In this document: in pieces, positions 49,193 to 59,031 of the stretch
How positions within the stretch are numbered: the first letter of the stretch is position 1
How the letters are laid out: the number at the start of each line of letters is the position of its first letter
Made by a program: the position numbers and the translations under genes
The notes under the pieces: generated by a model
Told to the model about the DNA's origin: nothing
The model's input: only the letters and a program-made list of their open reading frames with translations
The model's database searches: none
Assembly (NCBI GenBank): GCA_902491575.1
Contig: CABUID010000013.1
Location: forward strand, 1 to 59,967
DNA: 59,967 nt
Source: an uncultured Bacillota bacterium
GTDB lineage: Bacteria > Bacillota_I > Bacilli_A > RFN20 > CAG-631
Reading direction: 5' to 3'

Positions 49193-49687
49193 ATGAACGA
49201 AAAAAACATTGCTTTAAAAGCAGAAGTCGTTTCTAAAATTGGCGCTGTAATGGATGCTTCTCAAAGTTTTGTAGTTGTTGAATATAGAGGCTTATCTGTT
49301 GCAAAACTAACAGAACTTCGTCGTAGTATTGCAAAGCAAGGTGGAACAATGACGGTTTATAAAAATGGTTTAGTTTCACGTGCTGCAAAAGAACGTGGTT
49401 ATGAAATGGACGACATTTTAGTAGGACCAAACGCTTATGTTTCATGTACTGAAGATCCAGTAAGTGTTCCTAACCTACTCGTAAAGTTTTCTAAGAAAGC
49501 TAAACAATTAGTGATTAAAGGTGGCATCGTAGAAAACAAAGTTTTAAATGCTGATGAAATGGTTAAAGTAGCAAAATTACCTACTAAGCCACAACTTATC
49601 GGTATGTTCGCTGGTGCTATTATTTCACCAGTTACTAAATTTGCTGTTGCATGTAGTGAAATTGCAAAAGCAAAAGAAAATGCCTAA
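49193..49687 (+). CDS. rplJ: Ribosomal protein L10
   Basis: A 164-residue stalk base protein carrying L7/L12 dimers. VVEYRGLSVAKLTELRRSIAKQGG and VYKNGLVSRA are typical; the C-terminal helix binds L7/L12. AGGAGG RBS. Regulated through the leader just upstream. Confidence 0.97.
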   Translation: MNEKNIALKAEVVSKIGAVMDASQSFVVVEYRGLSVAKLTELRRSIAKQGGTMTVYKNGLVSRAAKERGYEMDDILVGPNAYVSCTEDPVSVPNLLVKFSKKAKQLVIKGGIVENKVLNADEMVKVAKLPTKPQLIGMFAGAIISPVTKFAVACSEIAKAKENA

Positions 49688-49716
49688 ATTGAATATATTA
49701 TAGGAGGAAAATGATT

Positions 49717-50091
49717 ATGGCAAAAGTTACAGTTCAAGATATTATTGATACTTTAAAGGAAATGTCTATACTTGAAGTTAATGAATTAGTTAAAGCAGTA
49801 GAAGAAGAATTTGGTGTATCTGCAGCAGCAGTAGCAGCAGCTCCAGTAGCAGCAGCAGAAGAAGCAGTTGCTGAAGGACCAAAAGAAGTTACTGTTTTCT
49901 TAAAATCAGTTGGTGCAAGCAAAATTCCAGTTATCAAGGCAGTTCAAGCTATCACAGGCTTAGGATTACTTGAAGCTAAGAAATTATGTGATTCACTTCC
50001 TGCACCAGTTAAAGAAAAAATCAGCCCAGCAGCAGCTGAAGATATTAAAAAGCAATTAACAGATGTTGGTGCTGAAGTTGAAGTTAAATAA
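49717..50091 (+). CDS. rplL: Ribosomal protein L7/L12
   Basis: A 124-residue stalk protein that recruits translation factors. N-terminal dimer domain, Ala-rich hinge (about 37-55), and C-terminal domain KVTVFLKSVGASKIPVIKAVQAITGLGLLEAKKL-like region. ATG 49717 is chosen (8 nt after AGGAGG) over ATG 49711 (2 nt). Followed by a terminator. Confidence 0.98.
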   Translation: MAKVTVQDIIDTLKEMSILEVNELVKAVEEEFGVSAAAVAAAPVAAAEEAVAEGPKEVTVFLKSVGASKIPVIKAVQAITGLGLLEAKKLCDSLPAPVKEKISPAAAEDIKKQLTDVGAEVEVK

Positions 50092-50115
50092 TCAGTATTT
50101 CGTATTTTAAAATAA

Positions 50116-50153
50116 GCCTGCTTATTGTCAAATGGACTTTAAGCAGGTTTTTG
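50116..50153 (+). terminator. Terminator/attenuator between rplL and the rpoBC unit
   Basis: GCCTGCTTA / TAAGCAGGT with an inner GTC/GAC helix, then TTTTTG. Partial read-through to rpoBC is likely, as in other bacteria. Confidence 0.75.
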
Positions 50154-50175
50154 CCTATTTATTAAGGAGCCTAAA

Positions 50176-50769
50176 ATGAGCCATTATTTTGAAAATGATG
50201 AAAATTTAGATAGTAAAAAAAGAATCTTAGAATTGTATATTCAAGATAAAAAAATTTCATTTATCAGTGATAAAGGTGTTTTTTCTAGTCATCAAATTGA
50301 TTATGGTTCTTTTGCTTTTTTAAAGGTTTTACTTCAAGAGGATAAAGTCGATAGCCTTTTAGATGTTGGCTGTGGTTATGGTGTTTTAGGAATAACCTTA
50401 AAACTATTTAAACAATGTAACTGCGTTGATTTATTAGACATTAATCCTCGAGCCGTTCGTTTATGTAAAGAAAATATTGATTCTTATCAACTAAGCAATG
50501 TTAATTGTTTTGTAAGTGATGGTTTTAAAGAAGTAAAAAAAGTATATAATTCAATTGTTTTTAATCCACCTATTCGTGCTGGGAAAGAAACAATTTATAA
50601 AATTTTTGAAGATAGTAAACAGTTTTTAAAAGAAAAAGGTGCTTTTTATATTGTTATAAAAAAGAATTTAGGAGCACCTAGTGCAATTCAGAAACTTCAA
50701 GAAATTTATTCATTTGTTGAAGTAATGAAAAAAGATAAGGGATATTATATTATAAAATCTTTTAATTAA
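50176..50769 (+). CDS. Class I SAM-dependent methyltransferase (YbxB/RsmC-like)
   Basis: A 197-residue methyltransferase with SAM loop LLDVGCGYGVLGITL, acidic DLLDINPRAV, and the N6/N2-guanine type motif VFNPPIRAGK. It is the same locus as Bacillus ybxB, between rplL and rpoB. RsmC-like proteins methylate 16S rRNA guanosine, but the short single-domain form has no proven target that I know of. AAGGAG RBS. Confidence 0.88.
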   Translation: MSHYFENDENLDSKKRILELYIQDKKISFISDKGVFSSHQIDYGSFAFLKVLLQEDKVDSLLDVGCGYGVLGITLKLFKQCNCVDLLDINPRAVRLCKENIDSYQLSNVNCFVSDGFKEVKKVYNSIVFNPPIRAGKETIYKIFEDSKQFLKEKGAFYIVIKKNLGAPSAIQKLQEIYSFVEVMKKDKGYYIIKSFN

Positions 50770-50779
50770 TTTGATATTT

Positions 50780-50798
50780 ACTGATTTTATTAATCAGT
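50780..50798 (+). other. Hairpin before rpoB
   Basis: ACTGATT / AATCAGT, a 7-bp perfect stem with a TTATT loop and no T tract; perhaps an RNA-processing or protective hairpin rather than a terminator. Confidence 0.4.
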
Positions 50799-50829
50799 TA
50801 ATATATAACTTTTATAAGGGGTGAATTAA

Positions 50830-53800
50830 ATGATTAAAACAACTTATGAAAAACAAAAGAATTCTCCAAATAGACGCAGTTATGCCAAAATAGGTGGAAC
50901 ATTTTCTTTGCCTAATTTGATTGAAATTCAAACTGCTTCTTTTGATTGGTTCTTAAAAACAGGATTAAGTGAAGTCTTTGAAGATATTTTTCCAATTGAT
51001 AATGGAAAAGGTCTTTCACTTGAGTTTTTAGGATGTTATTTTGAAGAACCAAAGTATTGCGAATTGGATTGTAAAAATAGAGATATGGATTTTTCACGTC
51101 CTTTACGAGCAGAACTTCGATTAAATAACAATCAAACTGGTGAAATTCAAGTAAATAAGGTCTATATGGGTGATTTCCCAATGATGACGGATACGGGCAC
51201 TTTTATTATTCATGGTGCAGAAAGAGTAATTGTTTCTCAAATTGTTCGTTCAGCTGGTGCTTATTTTTCAAAACGTGTAGATACTAAAAATGGTAAATTA
51301 CTTTATGGTGGAGATTTGATTCCAAGTCGAGGGACATGGCTTCAATTTGAAACAGATGTAAAGGATATGATTATTGTTCGTATCGACCGTACAAGAAAAT
51401 TAAATGCCACAGTTTTATTAAAAGCTTTAGGTCTTGAAACAAAAGATGAAATTGAACAATTATTTGGTAAGAATGCATTAATTGACAATACTATTGATAA
51501 AGACAAAGCAAATACAATTCGAGAAGCTTTAGTAGAAATTCATGCAAAATTAAGACCAGGTGAACCTGCTACTGAGCAAGGTCCTACCACTTTAATGTTC
51601 CAAAGATTTTTCGATGGAAAACGTTATGATCTTGGTGCTGCAGGAAGATTTAAAATCAAACAAAAATTAGGCGCTTATAATCGTTTAATAGATACATGGT
51701 TAGCGGAAGATCTAATCGATTGTAATGGTGAAGTAATTTATACTACGGGCACTTATATGTCCAAAGAAAAAGTTACGGCATTGCAAAATATGAAATTTTT
51801 TGAAAATGGTGCTCATCGCTACCAAGTTAAAGTAAATAAAGACTTTGGCGATGAAGATACTGTAAATATTGTTTATGTATATGCTGATGAAAATAAGACA
51901 AATAAAGTCAAAATTATAGGTACAGATTTGTCAATTGATGTTAAACATATCACTATTCCGGATATTTATGCTTGTTTCTCTTATTTATTAACATTAGCCA
52001 ATAATTTAGGAGACACAGACGATATTGACCATTTAGGTAATCGTCGAATTCGTTCAGTTGGTGAATTGCTTCAAAACCAATTTAGAATTGGCTTAAGCAG
52101 AATGGAAAGAAGTGTTAAAGAAAGAATGTCTATTACGGAAACCGATAATATGACACCAACCAATTTAATCAATACACGTCCATTAACTTCAGCAGTGAAA
52201 GAATTTTTCTCTTCTTCACAATTATCACAATTTATGGATCAAACGAATCCAATTGCAGAATTAACGAATAAACGTCGTATTTCTGCATTAGGTCAAGGTG
52301 GTATTACACGTGAAAGAGCTTCTTTTGATGTTCGTGATGTACATTATTCACATTATGGAAGAATTTGTCCAATTGAGACACCAGAAGGTCCAAACATTGG
52401 TTTAATTAACTATATTGCTTGTTATGCTAAAATTAATCAATATGGATTTATTGAGACACCATATCGTAAAGTAAAACATGAAAATGGAAAAAATTATGTA
52501 TGCGATACGGAATGTATTTATTTATCTGCAGATGAAGAAAAAGATTACATTATCGGAACAGCTTCTTTTAAAATGAACCGCGATACAGGAGAAATTTTAG
52601 ATGAGAAAATTGTTTCTCGTCATCATGGCGAAGACATTGAAGCTTTTGCAAAGGATATTGATTTTGTTGATGTAGCACCACGTCAAGTTATTTCCATTCC
52701 AACAGGATTAATTCCATTTATTGAAAATGATGACTGTGCGCGTGCGATGTTAGGTGCTAACATGCAACGTCAAGCTGTGCCATTACTTCGTCCACATGCA
52801 CCTTTTGTTGGTACGGGGATGGAATATCCTAGTGCACATGACTCAGGAGTTGCATTATTATGTAAAGAAGATGGTATCGTTACATATGTTGATTCAAGTA
52901 AAATTTTTGTAAAAAATACATATGGAGAAACAAAAACATATAATTTATCAAAATTTACTCGTTCGAATTCTGGTACTTGTTTTAACCAAACACCAATTGT
53001 TGTCGTAGGACAAGAAGTCAATGCAGGGGATATTTTAGCAGATGGTCCATCAATGGAAAATGGTGAATTGGCTTTAGGACAAAATGTTGTTGTTGCCTTT
53101 ACAACTTGGCATGGTTATAACTATGAAGATGCCGTTATTATTTCCGAAAGATTAGTAAAAGATGATGTGTATACATCGATTCATATTGAAGAATATGATT
53201 TGGAATGTCGTGAAACCAAATTAGGCCCTGAAGAAATCACTCGAGATATACCAAATGTTGGTGAAGATGCTAAAACACAATTAGATGAACTTGGTATTGT
53301 TGTACCTGGAAGTGAAGTTAAGGAAGGCGATATCCTTGTTGGTAAAATTACTCCTCGTGGAATGGTAGAACCTTCATCAGAAGAAAAACTTTTAATGGCA
53401 ATTTTTGGTGATAAAACGAAAGAAGGAAAAGATAGTTCTTTGCGTGTTCCACATGGTGGTGCAGGGATAGTCGTTGATGTTAAAATTTTCAATCAAAAAA
53501 GCGGCGGTGTAGAATTATCACCTGGTGTAAATCAAATTGTTAGGGTATTTATCGCTCAAAAACGTAAGATTTCTGAAGGTGACAAGATGGCTGGACGTCA
53601 TGGTAATAAAGGTGTTATATCCAAAATTGTTCCAGAAGAAGATATGCCATTTTTACCAGATGGAACTCCAGTGGATATTGTTTTAAATCCATTAGGCGTT
53701 CCTTCACGTATGAATATCGGACAAGTTTTAGAACTCCACTTAGGTATGGCTTGTAAAAATTTAGGTGGTTTAAAGATTGCTACCAATCCATTTGATGGAG

Positions 53801-54405
53801 TTTCAAATGAAGAACTAATGGAATTAATGGAAAAAGCCAACATGGCTAAAGATGGAAAATATGTATTAGTGGATGGTCAAACTGGAGAAAGATTTGATGA
53901 AAGAATTTCTGTAGGTATAATGTATTTCTTAAAACTTTCTCACATGGTTGATGATAAATTACATGCTCGTTCAATTGGTCCATATTCATTAGTTACTCAA
54001 CAACCATTAGGTGGTAAAGCACAAAATGGTGGTCAAAGATTTGGTGAAATGGAAGTTTGGGCATTAGAAGCATATGGAGCTGCTCATACTTTACAAGAAA
54101 TTTTGACTATAAAATCAGATGATGTAATTGGTCGTGGAAAAGCCTATGAAGCTATTATCAAAGGAAAAGAAATACCAAATCCTGGTATTCCAGAATCCTT
54201 TAGAGTTTTACAAAAAGAATTACAAGCATTATCCATCGATGTTAATTTAATCGATAATGCTGGTGAACTGATGGATACAAATGATATTATGAAAGAAACT
54301 AGAAATACACCAAAGTATATTCGTGAAGAATTTGATGATAGTCGTTTGGATAATTCAGTTAACGATGATTTTTCCTTTACAAGTGATGATGGAGGTGAAT
54401 TTTAA
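50830..54405 (+). CDS. rpoB: RNA polymerase beta subunit
   Basis: A 1191-residue catalytic subunit. The rifampicin region reads SSQLSQFMDQTNPIAELTN, then KRRISALGQGGITRERASF; Asn480 is at the position of E. coli His526, a change linked to natural rifampicin insensitivity in mollicutes. GEMEVWALEAYGAA and KGKEIPNPGIPESFRVL near the C terminus are typical. The protein ends in an acidic tail with NDDFSFTSDD (from 1178). AAGGGG RBS; TAATG overlap with rpoC. Confidence 0.98.
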   Translation: MIKTTYEKQKNSPNRRSYAKIGGTFSLPNLIEIQTASFDWFLKTGLSEVFEDIFPIDNGKGLSLEFLGCYFEEPKYCELDCKNRDMDFSRPLRAELRLNNNQTGEIQVNKVYMGDFPMMTDTGTFIIHGAERVIVSQIVRSAGAYFSKRVDTKNGKLLYGGDLIPSRGTWLQFETDVKDMIIVRIDRTRKLNATVLLKALGLETKDEIEQLFGKNALIDNTIDKDKANTIREALVEIHAKLRPGEPATEQGPTTLMFQRFFDGKRYDLGAAGRFKIKQKLGAYNRLIDTWLAEDLIDCNGEVIYTTGTYMSKEKVTALQNMKFFENGAHRYQVKVNKDFGDEDTVNIVYVYADENKTNKVKIIGTDLSIDVKHITIPDIYACFSYLLTLANNLGDTDDIDHLGNRRIRSVGELLQNQFRIGLSRMERSVKERMSITETDNMTPTNLINTRPLTSAVKEFFSSSQLSQFMDQTNPIAELTNKRRISALGQGGITRERASFDVRDVHYSHYGRICPIETPEGPNIGLINYIACYAKINQYGFIETPYRKVKHENGKNYVCDTECIYLSADEEKDYIIGTASFKMNRDTGEILDEKIVSRHHGEDIEAFAKDIDFVDVAPRQVISIPTGLIPFIENDDCARAMLGANMQRQAVPLLRPHAPFVGTGMEYPSAHDSGVALLCKEDGIVTYVDSSKIFVKNTYGETKTYNLSKFTRSNSGTCFNQTPIVVVGQEVNAGDILADGPSMENGELALGQNVVVAFTTWHGYNYEDAVIISERLVKDDVYTSIHIEEYDLECRETKLGPEEITRDIPNVGEDAKTQLDELGIVVPGSEVKEGDILVGKITPRGMVEPSSEEKLLMAIFGDKTKEGKDSSLRVPHGGAGIVVDVKIFNQKSGGVELSPGVNQIVRVFIAQKRKISEGDKMAGRHGNKGVISKIVPEEDMPFLPDGTPVDIVLNPLGVPSRMNIGQVLELHLGMACKNLGGLKIATNPFDGVSNEELMELMEKANMAKDGKYVLVDGQTGERFDERISVGIMYFLKLSHMVDDKLHARSIGPYSLVTQQPLGGKAQNGGQRFGEMEVWALEAYGAAHTLQEILTIKSDDVIGRGKAYEAIIKGKEIPNPGIPESFRVLQKELQALSIDVNLIDNAGELMDTNDIMKETRNTPKYIREEFDDSRLDNSVNDDFSFTSDDGGEF

Positions 54406-57400
54406 TGGGAATTGATATTAATAGATTATCAGCTATTAGAGTTGGCTTAGCATCACCTAGTAAAATCAAAGAATGGTCACATGGTGAAGTAATAAAGCCT
54501 GAAACAATCAATTATCGTTCACAAAAACCTGAAATGGATGGATTATTTTGTGAAAGAATATTTGGCCCTTCTAAAGATTATGAATGTCATTGTGGAAAAT
54601 ACAAAAAAATTCGTTTTCAAGGCATAGTATGTGAAAAATGTGGTGTGGAAATTACAACAAAATCTGTACGTCGTGAACGTATGGGACATATTGAACTTGC
54701 ATCACCTGTAACACATATTTGGTATTTGAAGGGTGTTCCTTCTAGAATGGCTTTAATTTTAGACATTTCTCCAAAAGATCTTGAAGATGTTGTTTATTTT
54801 GTATCACATATTTGTACAGACCCAGGTGATTGTAAATTACTTACTAGGGGAGAAGTTTTTGGAGAAAAACATGCTCGAGAAAAATTTAGTGCAGTCATAA
54901 AAGAACTCATTTATAGTAATAATTGGGATGCAGAATTAGATAGTGCGAAATATTTTGATTATAAGTATTATGTCGATTTAGCTCGTTATCAATTAGAATT
55001 TTATAATTCTTTAGTGTCTACTGCAAAAACTTTAGATTATAATAATTTTAAGAATGTATTAAAGAATGAGTATGATTTTTATCAATCCTTAATTCGTAAT
55101 GTTTCTGAGACACCTTCTGTTATCCAAGAAGAAATCCAAAATGTTAAGACGATGACTGAAAGATTTGATGTTTGGTATGAAGCTCATTTAAATGATATCG
55201 CAAACAATCAAGTTGAATTAGATGAAGAATTTAAAAACACATTAACTGAAAATTACGAATCGATTAAAAATATATTTACAGAAGTAAAGGATGGACTTTC
55301 AACCGATGCTGCCAATGGTAAAACAGCATTTGAATATGTTTATCGTTTATCAGCTAATAATAAAGAATTTGATTTTTATACGAATGCTAATTTTATTTCT
55401 AAATTTACTTATTGTAAATTTGGAATTGGTGCTGAAGCGGTAAAAACTTTACTTGAAAATGTAAATCTTGACAAAGAAGTAGAACTCATTAAAATGCAGT
55501 TGAAAGAATCTTCTTCACAAAAATTAAAACGTCAAAAATTATTGAAGAGATTAGATGTTGTCGAATCGTTTAGAAAATCTGGAAATCGTCCAGAATGGAT
55601 GGTTCTATCTGTTCTTCCTGTGATTCCACCAGATTTACGTCCAATGCTTCAATTAGATGGTGGCCGTTATGCCGCTAGTGATATGAACGAATTATATCGT
55701 CGTGTTTTAACTCGTAATATTCGTTTGAAAAAATTAAAAGAGATTGGCGCTCCTGCTGTTATTTTAATTAATGAAAAGCGTATGCTTCAAGAAGCAGTAG
55801 ATGCTTTAATTGATAATGGTAGAAGAAGTAAACCAGTTACTGGAGCTGGTGGTCGAGTATTAAAATCATTATCGAGTTCATTAAAAGGTAAACAAGGAAG
55901 ATTTAGACAAAACTTACTTGGAAAACGTGTTGACTACTCCGGACGTTCTGTTATTGCAGTGGGTCCAGAATTAAGAATGTATCAATGTGGTATTCCACGT
56001 GAAATGGCTGTTCAATTATTCAAACCATTTATCGAAGCAAGAATGATGGAAAAGAAAATATGTACAAGCCATAAACAAGCTGATAAATTAATTGATCGTC
56101 AAGCTGAAGAAGTATTAGATGTATTGGATGAAATTATTAAGGATCATCCAGTATTGCTTAACCGTGCACCAACTTTACACCGTTTAGGTATTCAGGCTTT
56201 TGAAACCAAACTTGTAGATGGCCGTGCTATTCGTTTACATCCATTAGTTTGTCCTCCATTTAATGCAGACTTTGATGGTGACCAAATGGCTGTTCACGTA
56301 CCTCTTTCAAAAGAGTCTGTTGCAGAAGCTCGTGAATTAATGCTAGCAAGTGGTAATATCTTAGGTCCTAAAGATGGAAAACCTATTACTGTACCTTCTC
56401 AAGATATGATATTAGGTAATTATTTCATCACTTTGGAATGGACAAAGGATGATTTCTATCATAAGGCAGCAGAATACCGTAAACAAGGCGACGAGATTTA
56501 TGCTGAAAAATATGAATTATATGGTGATTGTGAAGGAAAGGTATTTGCTAATCCTGACGAAGCAAAATTAGCTTATCAAACAGGACAAATTCATTTGCAA
56601 ACTCGTGTAGCGATTGTTGCTTCTTCATTAGGAAAAACTTGTTTTACAGATGAGCAAAATGAACAATTCTTGATTACAACTGTAGGTAAAATCATCTTTA
56701 ACTCTATTTTCCCAAATGATATGGCTTATATCAATAGTGCAAAGGATACTTTCGAATATACTTTAGATAAATATTTTGTTTCTCGTGGCACAAATATTAA
56801 AGAGTATATTGCGAATCAACCTTTAAATGTTCCATTCAAAAAAGGTACAATTGGTGCTGTCATCGATTATGTATTTAAACGTTATGGTGCAAAGAGAACA
56901 TCAGTTTTCTTGGATGATTTAAAAGATCAAGGATTCTATTATTCAACCCTTTCAGGTGTAACGGTTTCTATCGATGATATCAATTTAGTACATGGTAAAG
57001 ATGAAATCATCACACAAGGTGATAAAGAAGTTGAAAAATGTGTACGTTACTATAAAAAAGGTTTATTAAGTGATGCCGAAAGACATAAAATGATAGTTGA
57101 TATCTGGACTAAAGTAAAAGATGATGTTGCAAAGAAGTTAAATGATCAATTATCTATTGATAATCGTAACCCATTCTTTATGATGTCTGATTCTGGAGCC
57201 CGTGGTTCATTATCTAACTTTACCCAACTTGCCGGTATGCGTGGTTTGATGTCAAAACCATCAAAACCATCACAAAAAGATATTGGTAAGGATTTAATTA
57301 ATAAACTTTCACAAACAGGTGGAAAACTAACTGCTGCAGAACTTGCAAAATTATCACAAATGTCTGCTCCATCTGAAAAAACAATTGAACTTCCTATTAA

Positions 57401-58799
57401 ATCCTCATTCCGTGAAGGATTATCTGTTTCAGAATTCTTCATTGCTACACATGGTGCTCGTAAGGGTATGTCAGATACAGCTTTAAAAACAGCTGAATCG
57501 GGTTATTTAACTCGTAGATTGGTTGATGTTGCTCATGATGTCTTTGTCAAAGAGGAAGATTGTCATACAGACGAAGGTTATGAAGTTAGAGAAATCAGAG
57601 ACACAAAAAATGATTCAATTGTTACAAAATTCAAAGATAGAATTGTTGGACGTTATGCATTAAATAACATTTATAATCCTGATAAAAATTCACATGATTT
57701 AATTGTAGATAATAATACAATTATTACTTCAGAAATTGCAGACAAGATTATAGCTGCTGGAATTAGTGAAATAAAAATTCGTTCTTTATTTGGCTGTCGT
57801 ACTGTAAATGGTGTTTGTAAAAAGTGTTATGGTCTTAATTTAGCAACTGGACGTCCTGTAGAAGTTGGTGAAGCGATTGGTGTTATGGCTGCTCAATCCA
57901 TTGGTGAACCTGGTACTCAATTAACAATGCGTACATTCCATACTGGTGGAGCTGCTGGTGAATCCGATATTACTACAGGTTTACCTAGAGTTGAAGAATT
58001 ATTTGAAACACGTCCACCAAAAGGCGAAGCAATTATTTCTGAAATTGCTGGCAAGGTTAAAGAAATTAAAGATAACTCAAAATTTGGTGAAAAATCTGTT
58101 GTAGTAATAGCAAATAATTTAGAAGAAAAAGAATATCCTATACCAATTGGTGCTAAATTGAGAGTTAAAGAAGGCGATGAAATCAAAAATGGACAAAAAA
58201 TCACAGAAGGTCCAATTAATCCTAAAGAATTATTAGAAGTTTCATCTCCAATAGAAATTGAAAGATATATTATTAAAGAAGTACAAAAAGTTTATGCTTT
58301 AGCTGGTAACCCTATTTGTGATAAACACGTTGAGGTTATGGTTCGAAAAATGTTAAGAAAAGTAGTTATTCTTGATCCAGGAGATACAGATTTTGTTCAA
58401 GGTTCACGTGTTGAAACATCTGATTTTACAACTGCAAATAAAGAAATATTACTTGCACATGGAAGACCTGCTGTCGCTCGACCTATCATATTAGGAATTA
58501 CGAAAGCTTCTTTAGAGACACCATCTTTCTTATCAGCTGCTTCTTTCCAAGAAACAACGAGAGTTTTAACGGATGCTGCTATTAAAGGCAAGACAGACAC
58601 CCTTCAAGGTTTAAAAGAAAATGTAATAGTTGGAAAATTAATTCCTTGCGTAGAAACTGTACAAAATATTTCTTATCTTAATGAAGAAGAAAAAGAAGAT
58701 TTAACAGATACGGAAGATTCCAGTTCATTAAGCTTTGAAGAAAATGATGATTTTTCATTTGATTCAAATGATTCAAATGAATTAAATGATGAATTATAA
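54405..58799 (+). CDS. rpoC: RNA polymerase beta' subunit
   Basis: A 1464-residue catalytic subunit, longer than Bacillus RpoC (about 1200). Zinc site 1: Cys61, Cys63, Cys76, Cys79. Active-site Mg motif NADFDGD at 620-626. The second zinc site includes CRTVNGVCKKC. An insertion-rich region (about 160-340, Asn/Lys/Glu/Tyr-rich and helical) between zinc site 1 and the clamp accounts for much of the extra length. The C terminus is acidic and contains NDDFSFDSND (from 1447), echoing the RpoB tail. Terminator follows. Confidence 0.97.
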   Translation: MGIDINRLSAIRVGLASPSKIKEWSHGEVIKPETINYRSQKPEMDGLFCERIFGPSKDYECHCGKYKKIRFQGIVCEKCGVEITTKSVRRERMGHIELASPVTHIWYLKGVPSRMALILDISPKDLEDVVYFVSHICTDPGDCKLLTRGEVFGEKHAREKFSAVIKELIYSNNWDAELDSAKYFDYKYYVDLARYQLEFYNSLVSTAKTLDYNNFKNVLKNEYDFYQSLIRNVSETPSVIQEEIQNVKTMTERFDVWYEAHLNDIANNQVELDEEFKNTLTENYESIKNIFTEVKDGLSTDAANGKTAFEYVYRLSANNKEFDFYTNANFISKFTYCKFGIGAEAVKTLLENVNLDKEVELIKMQLKESSSQKLKRQKLLKRLDVVESFRKSGNRPEWMVLSVLPVIPPDLRPMLQLDGGRYAASDMNELYRRVLTRNIRLKKLKEIGAPAVILINEKRMLQEAVDALIDNGRRSKPVTGAGGRVLKSLSSSLKGKQGRFRQNLLGKRVDYSGRSVIAVGPELRMYQCGIPREMAVQLFKPFIEARMMEKKICTSHKQADKLIDRQAEEVLDVLDEIIKDHPVLLNRAPTLHRLGIQAFETKLVDGRAIRLHPLVCPPFNADFDGDQMAVHVPLSKESVAEARELMLASGNILGPKDGKPITVPSQDMILGNYFITLEWTKDDFYHKAAEYRKQGDEIYAEKYELYGDCEGKVFANPDEAKLAYQTGQIHLQTRVAIVASSLGKTCFTDEQNEQFLITTVGKIIFNSIFPNDMAYINSAKDTFEYTLDKYFVSRGTNIKEYIANQPLNVPFKKGTIGAVIDYVFKRYGAKRTSVFLDDLKDQGFYYSTLSGVTVSIDDINLVHGKDEIITQGDKEVEKCVRYYKKGLLSDAERHKMIVDIWTKVKDDVAKKLNDQLSIDNRNPFFMMSDSGARGSLSNFTQLAGMRGLMSKPSKPSQKDIGKDLINKLSQTGGKLTAAELAKLSQMSAPSEKTIELPIKSSFREGLSVSEFFIATHGARKGMSDTALKTAESGYLTRRLVDVAHDVFVKEEDCHTDEGYEVREIRDTKNDSIVTKFKDRIVGRYALNNIYNPDKNSHDLIVDNNTIITSEIADKIIAAGISEIKIRSLFGCRTVNGVCKKCYGLNLATGRPVEVGEAIGVMAAQSIGEPGTQLTMRTFHTGGAAGESDITTGLPRVEELFETRPPKGEAIISEIAGKVKEIKDNSKFGEKSVVVIANNLEEKEYPIPIGAKLRVKEGDEIKNGQKITEGPINPKELLEVSSPIEIERYIIKEVQKVYALAGNPICDKHVEVMVRKMLRKVVILDPGDTDFVQGSRVETSDFTTANKEILLAHGRPAVARPIILGITKASLETPSFLSAASFQETTRVLTDAAIKGKTDTLQGLKENVIVGKLIPCVETVQNISYLNEEEKEDLTDTEDSSSLSFEENDDFSFDSNDSNELNDEL

Positions 58800-58818
58800 T
58801 GTTTTTTAAATAAATTTG

Positions 58819-58864
58819 AGTAGAATTTAAATGAATAAAATTTATTTAAGTTCTACTTTTTTTA
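58819..58864 (+). terminator. rpoBC terminator
   Basis: AGTAGAATTTAAAT pairs with ATTTAAGTTCTACT through a long, nearly perfect stem, followed by seven T. Confidence 0.9.
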
Positions 58865-58956
58865 TTAATAATAAAAGTAAAATGCCAATATTTAAGAATT
58901 TCATTCAAATATTTGCTAAAAAAATGGTAAATTCTAATGAATTTAAGAAGTTCTTG

Positions 58957-58986
58957 TTGACGAATTAAGGGAAGACATATTATAAT
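58957..58986 (+). promoter_or_regulatory. Promoter of the right-edge lipoprotein gene
   Basis: -35 TTGACG (58957-58962), 18-nt spacer, perfect -10 TATAAT (58981-58986). The short palindrome AAGAAGTTCTT (58945-58955) abuts the -35 and might be an operator. Confidence 0.75.
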
Positions 58987-59031
58987 TAAAGCGGAAATAC
59001 ATATTCCAAATAAAATGAAAGGAAGAAAAAT

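Noticed and set aside
50780..50798. Terminator before rpoB
   Set aside because: The hairpin is sound but no T tract follows, so termination is unlikely.
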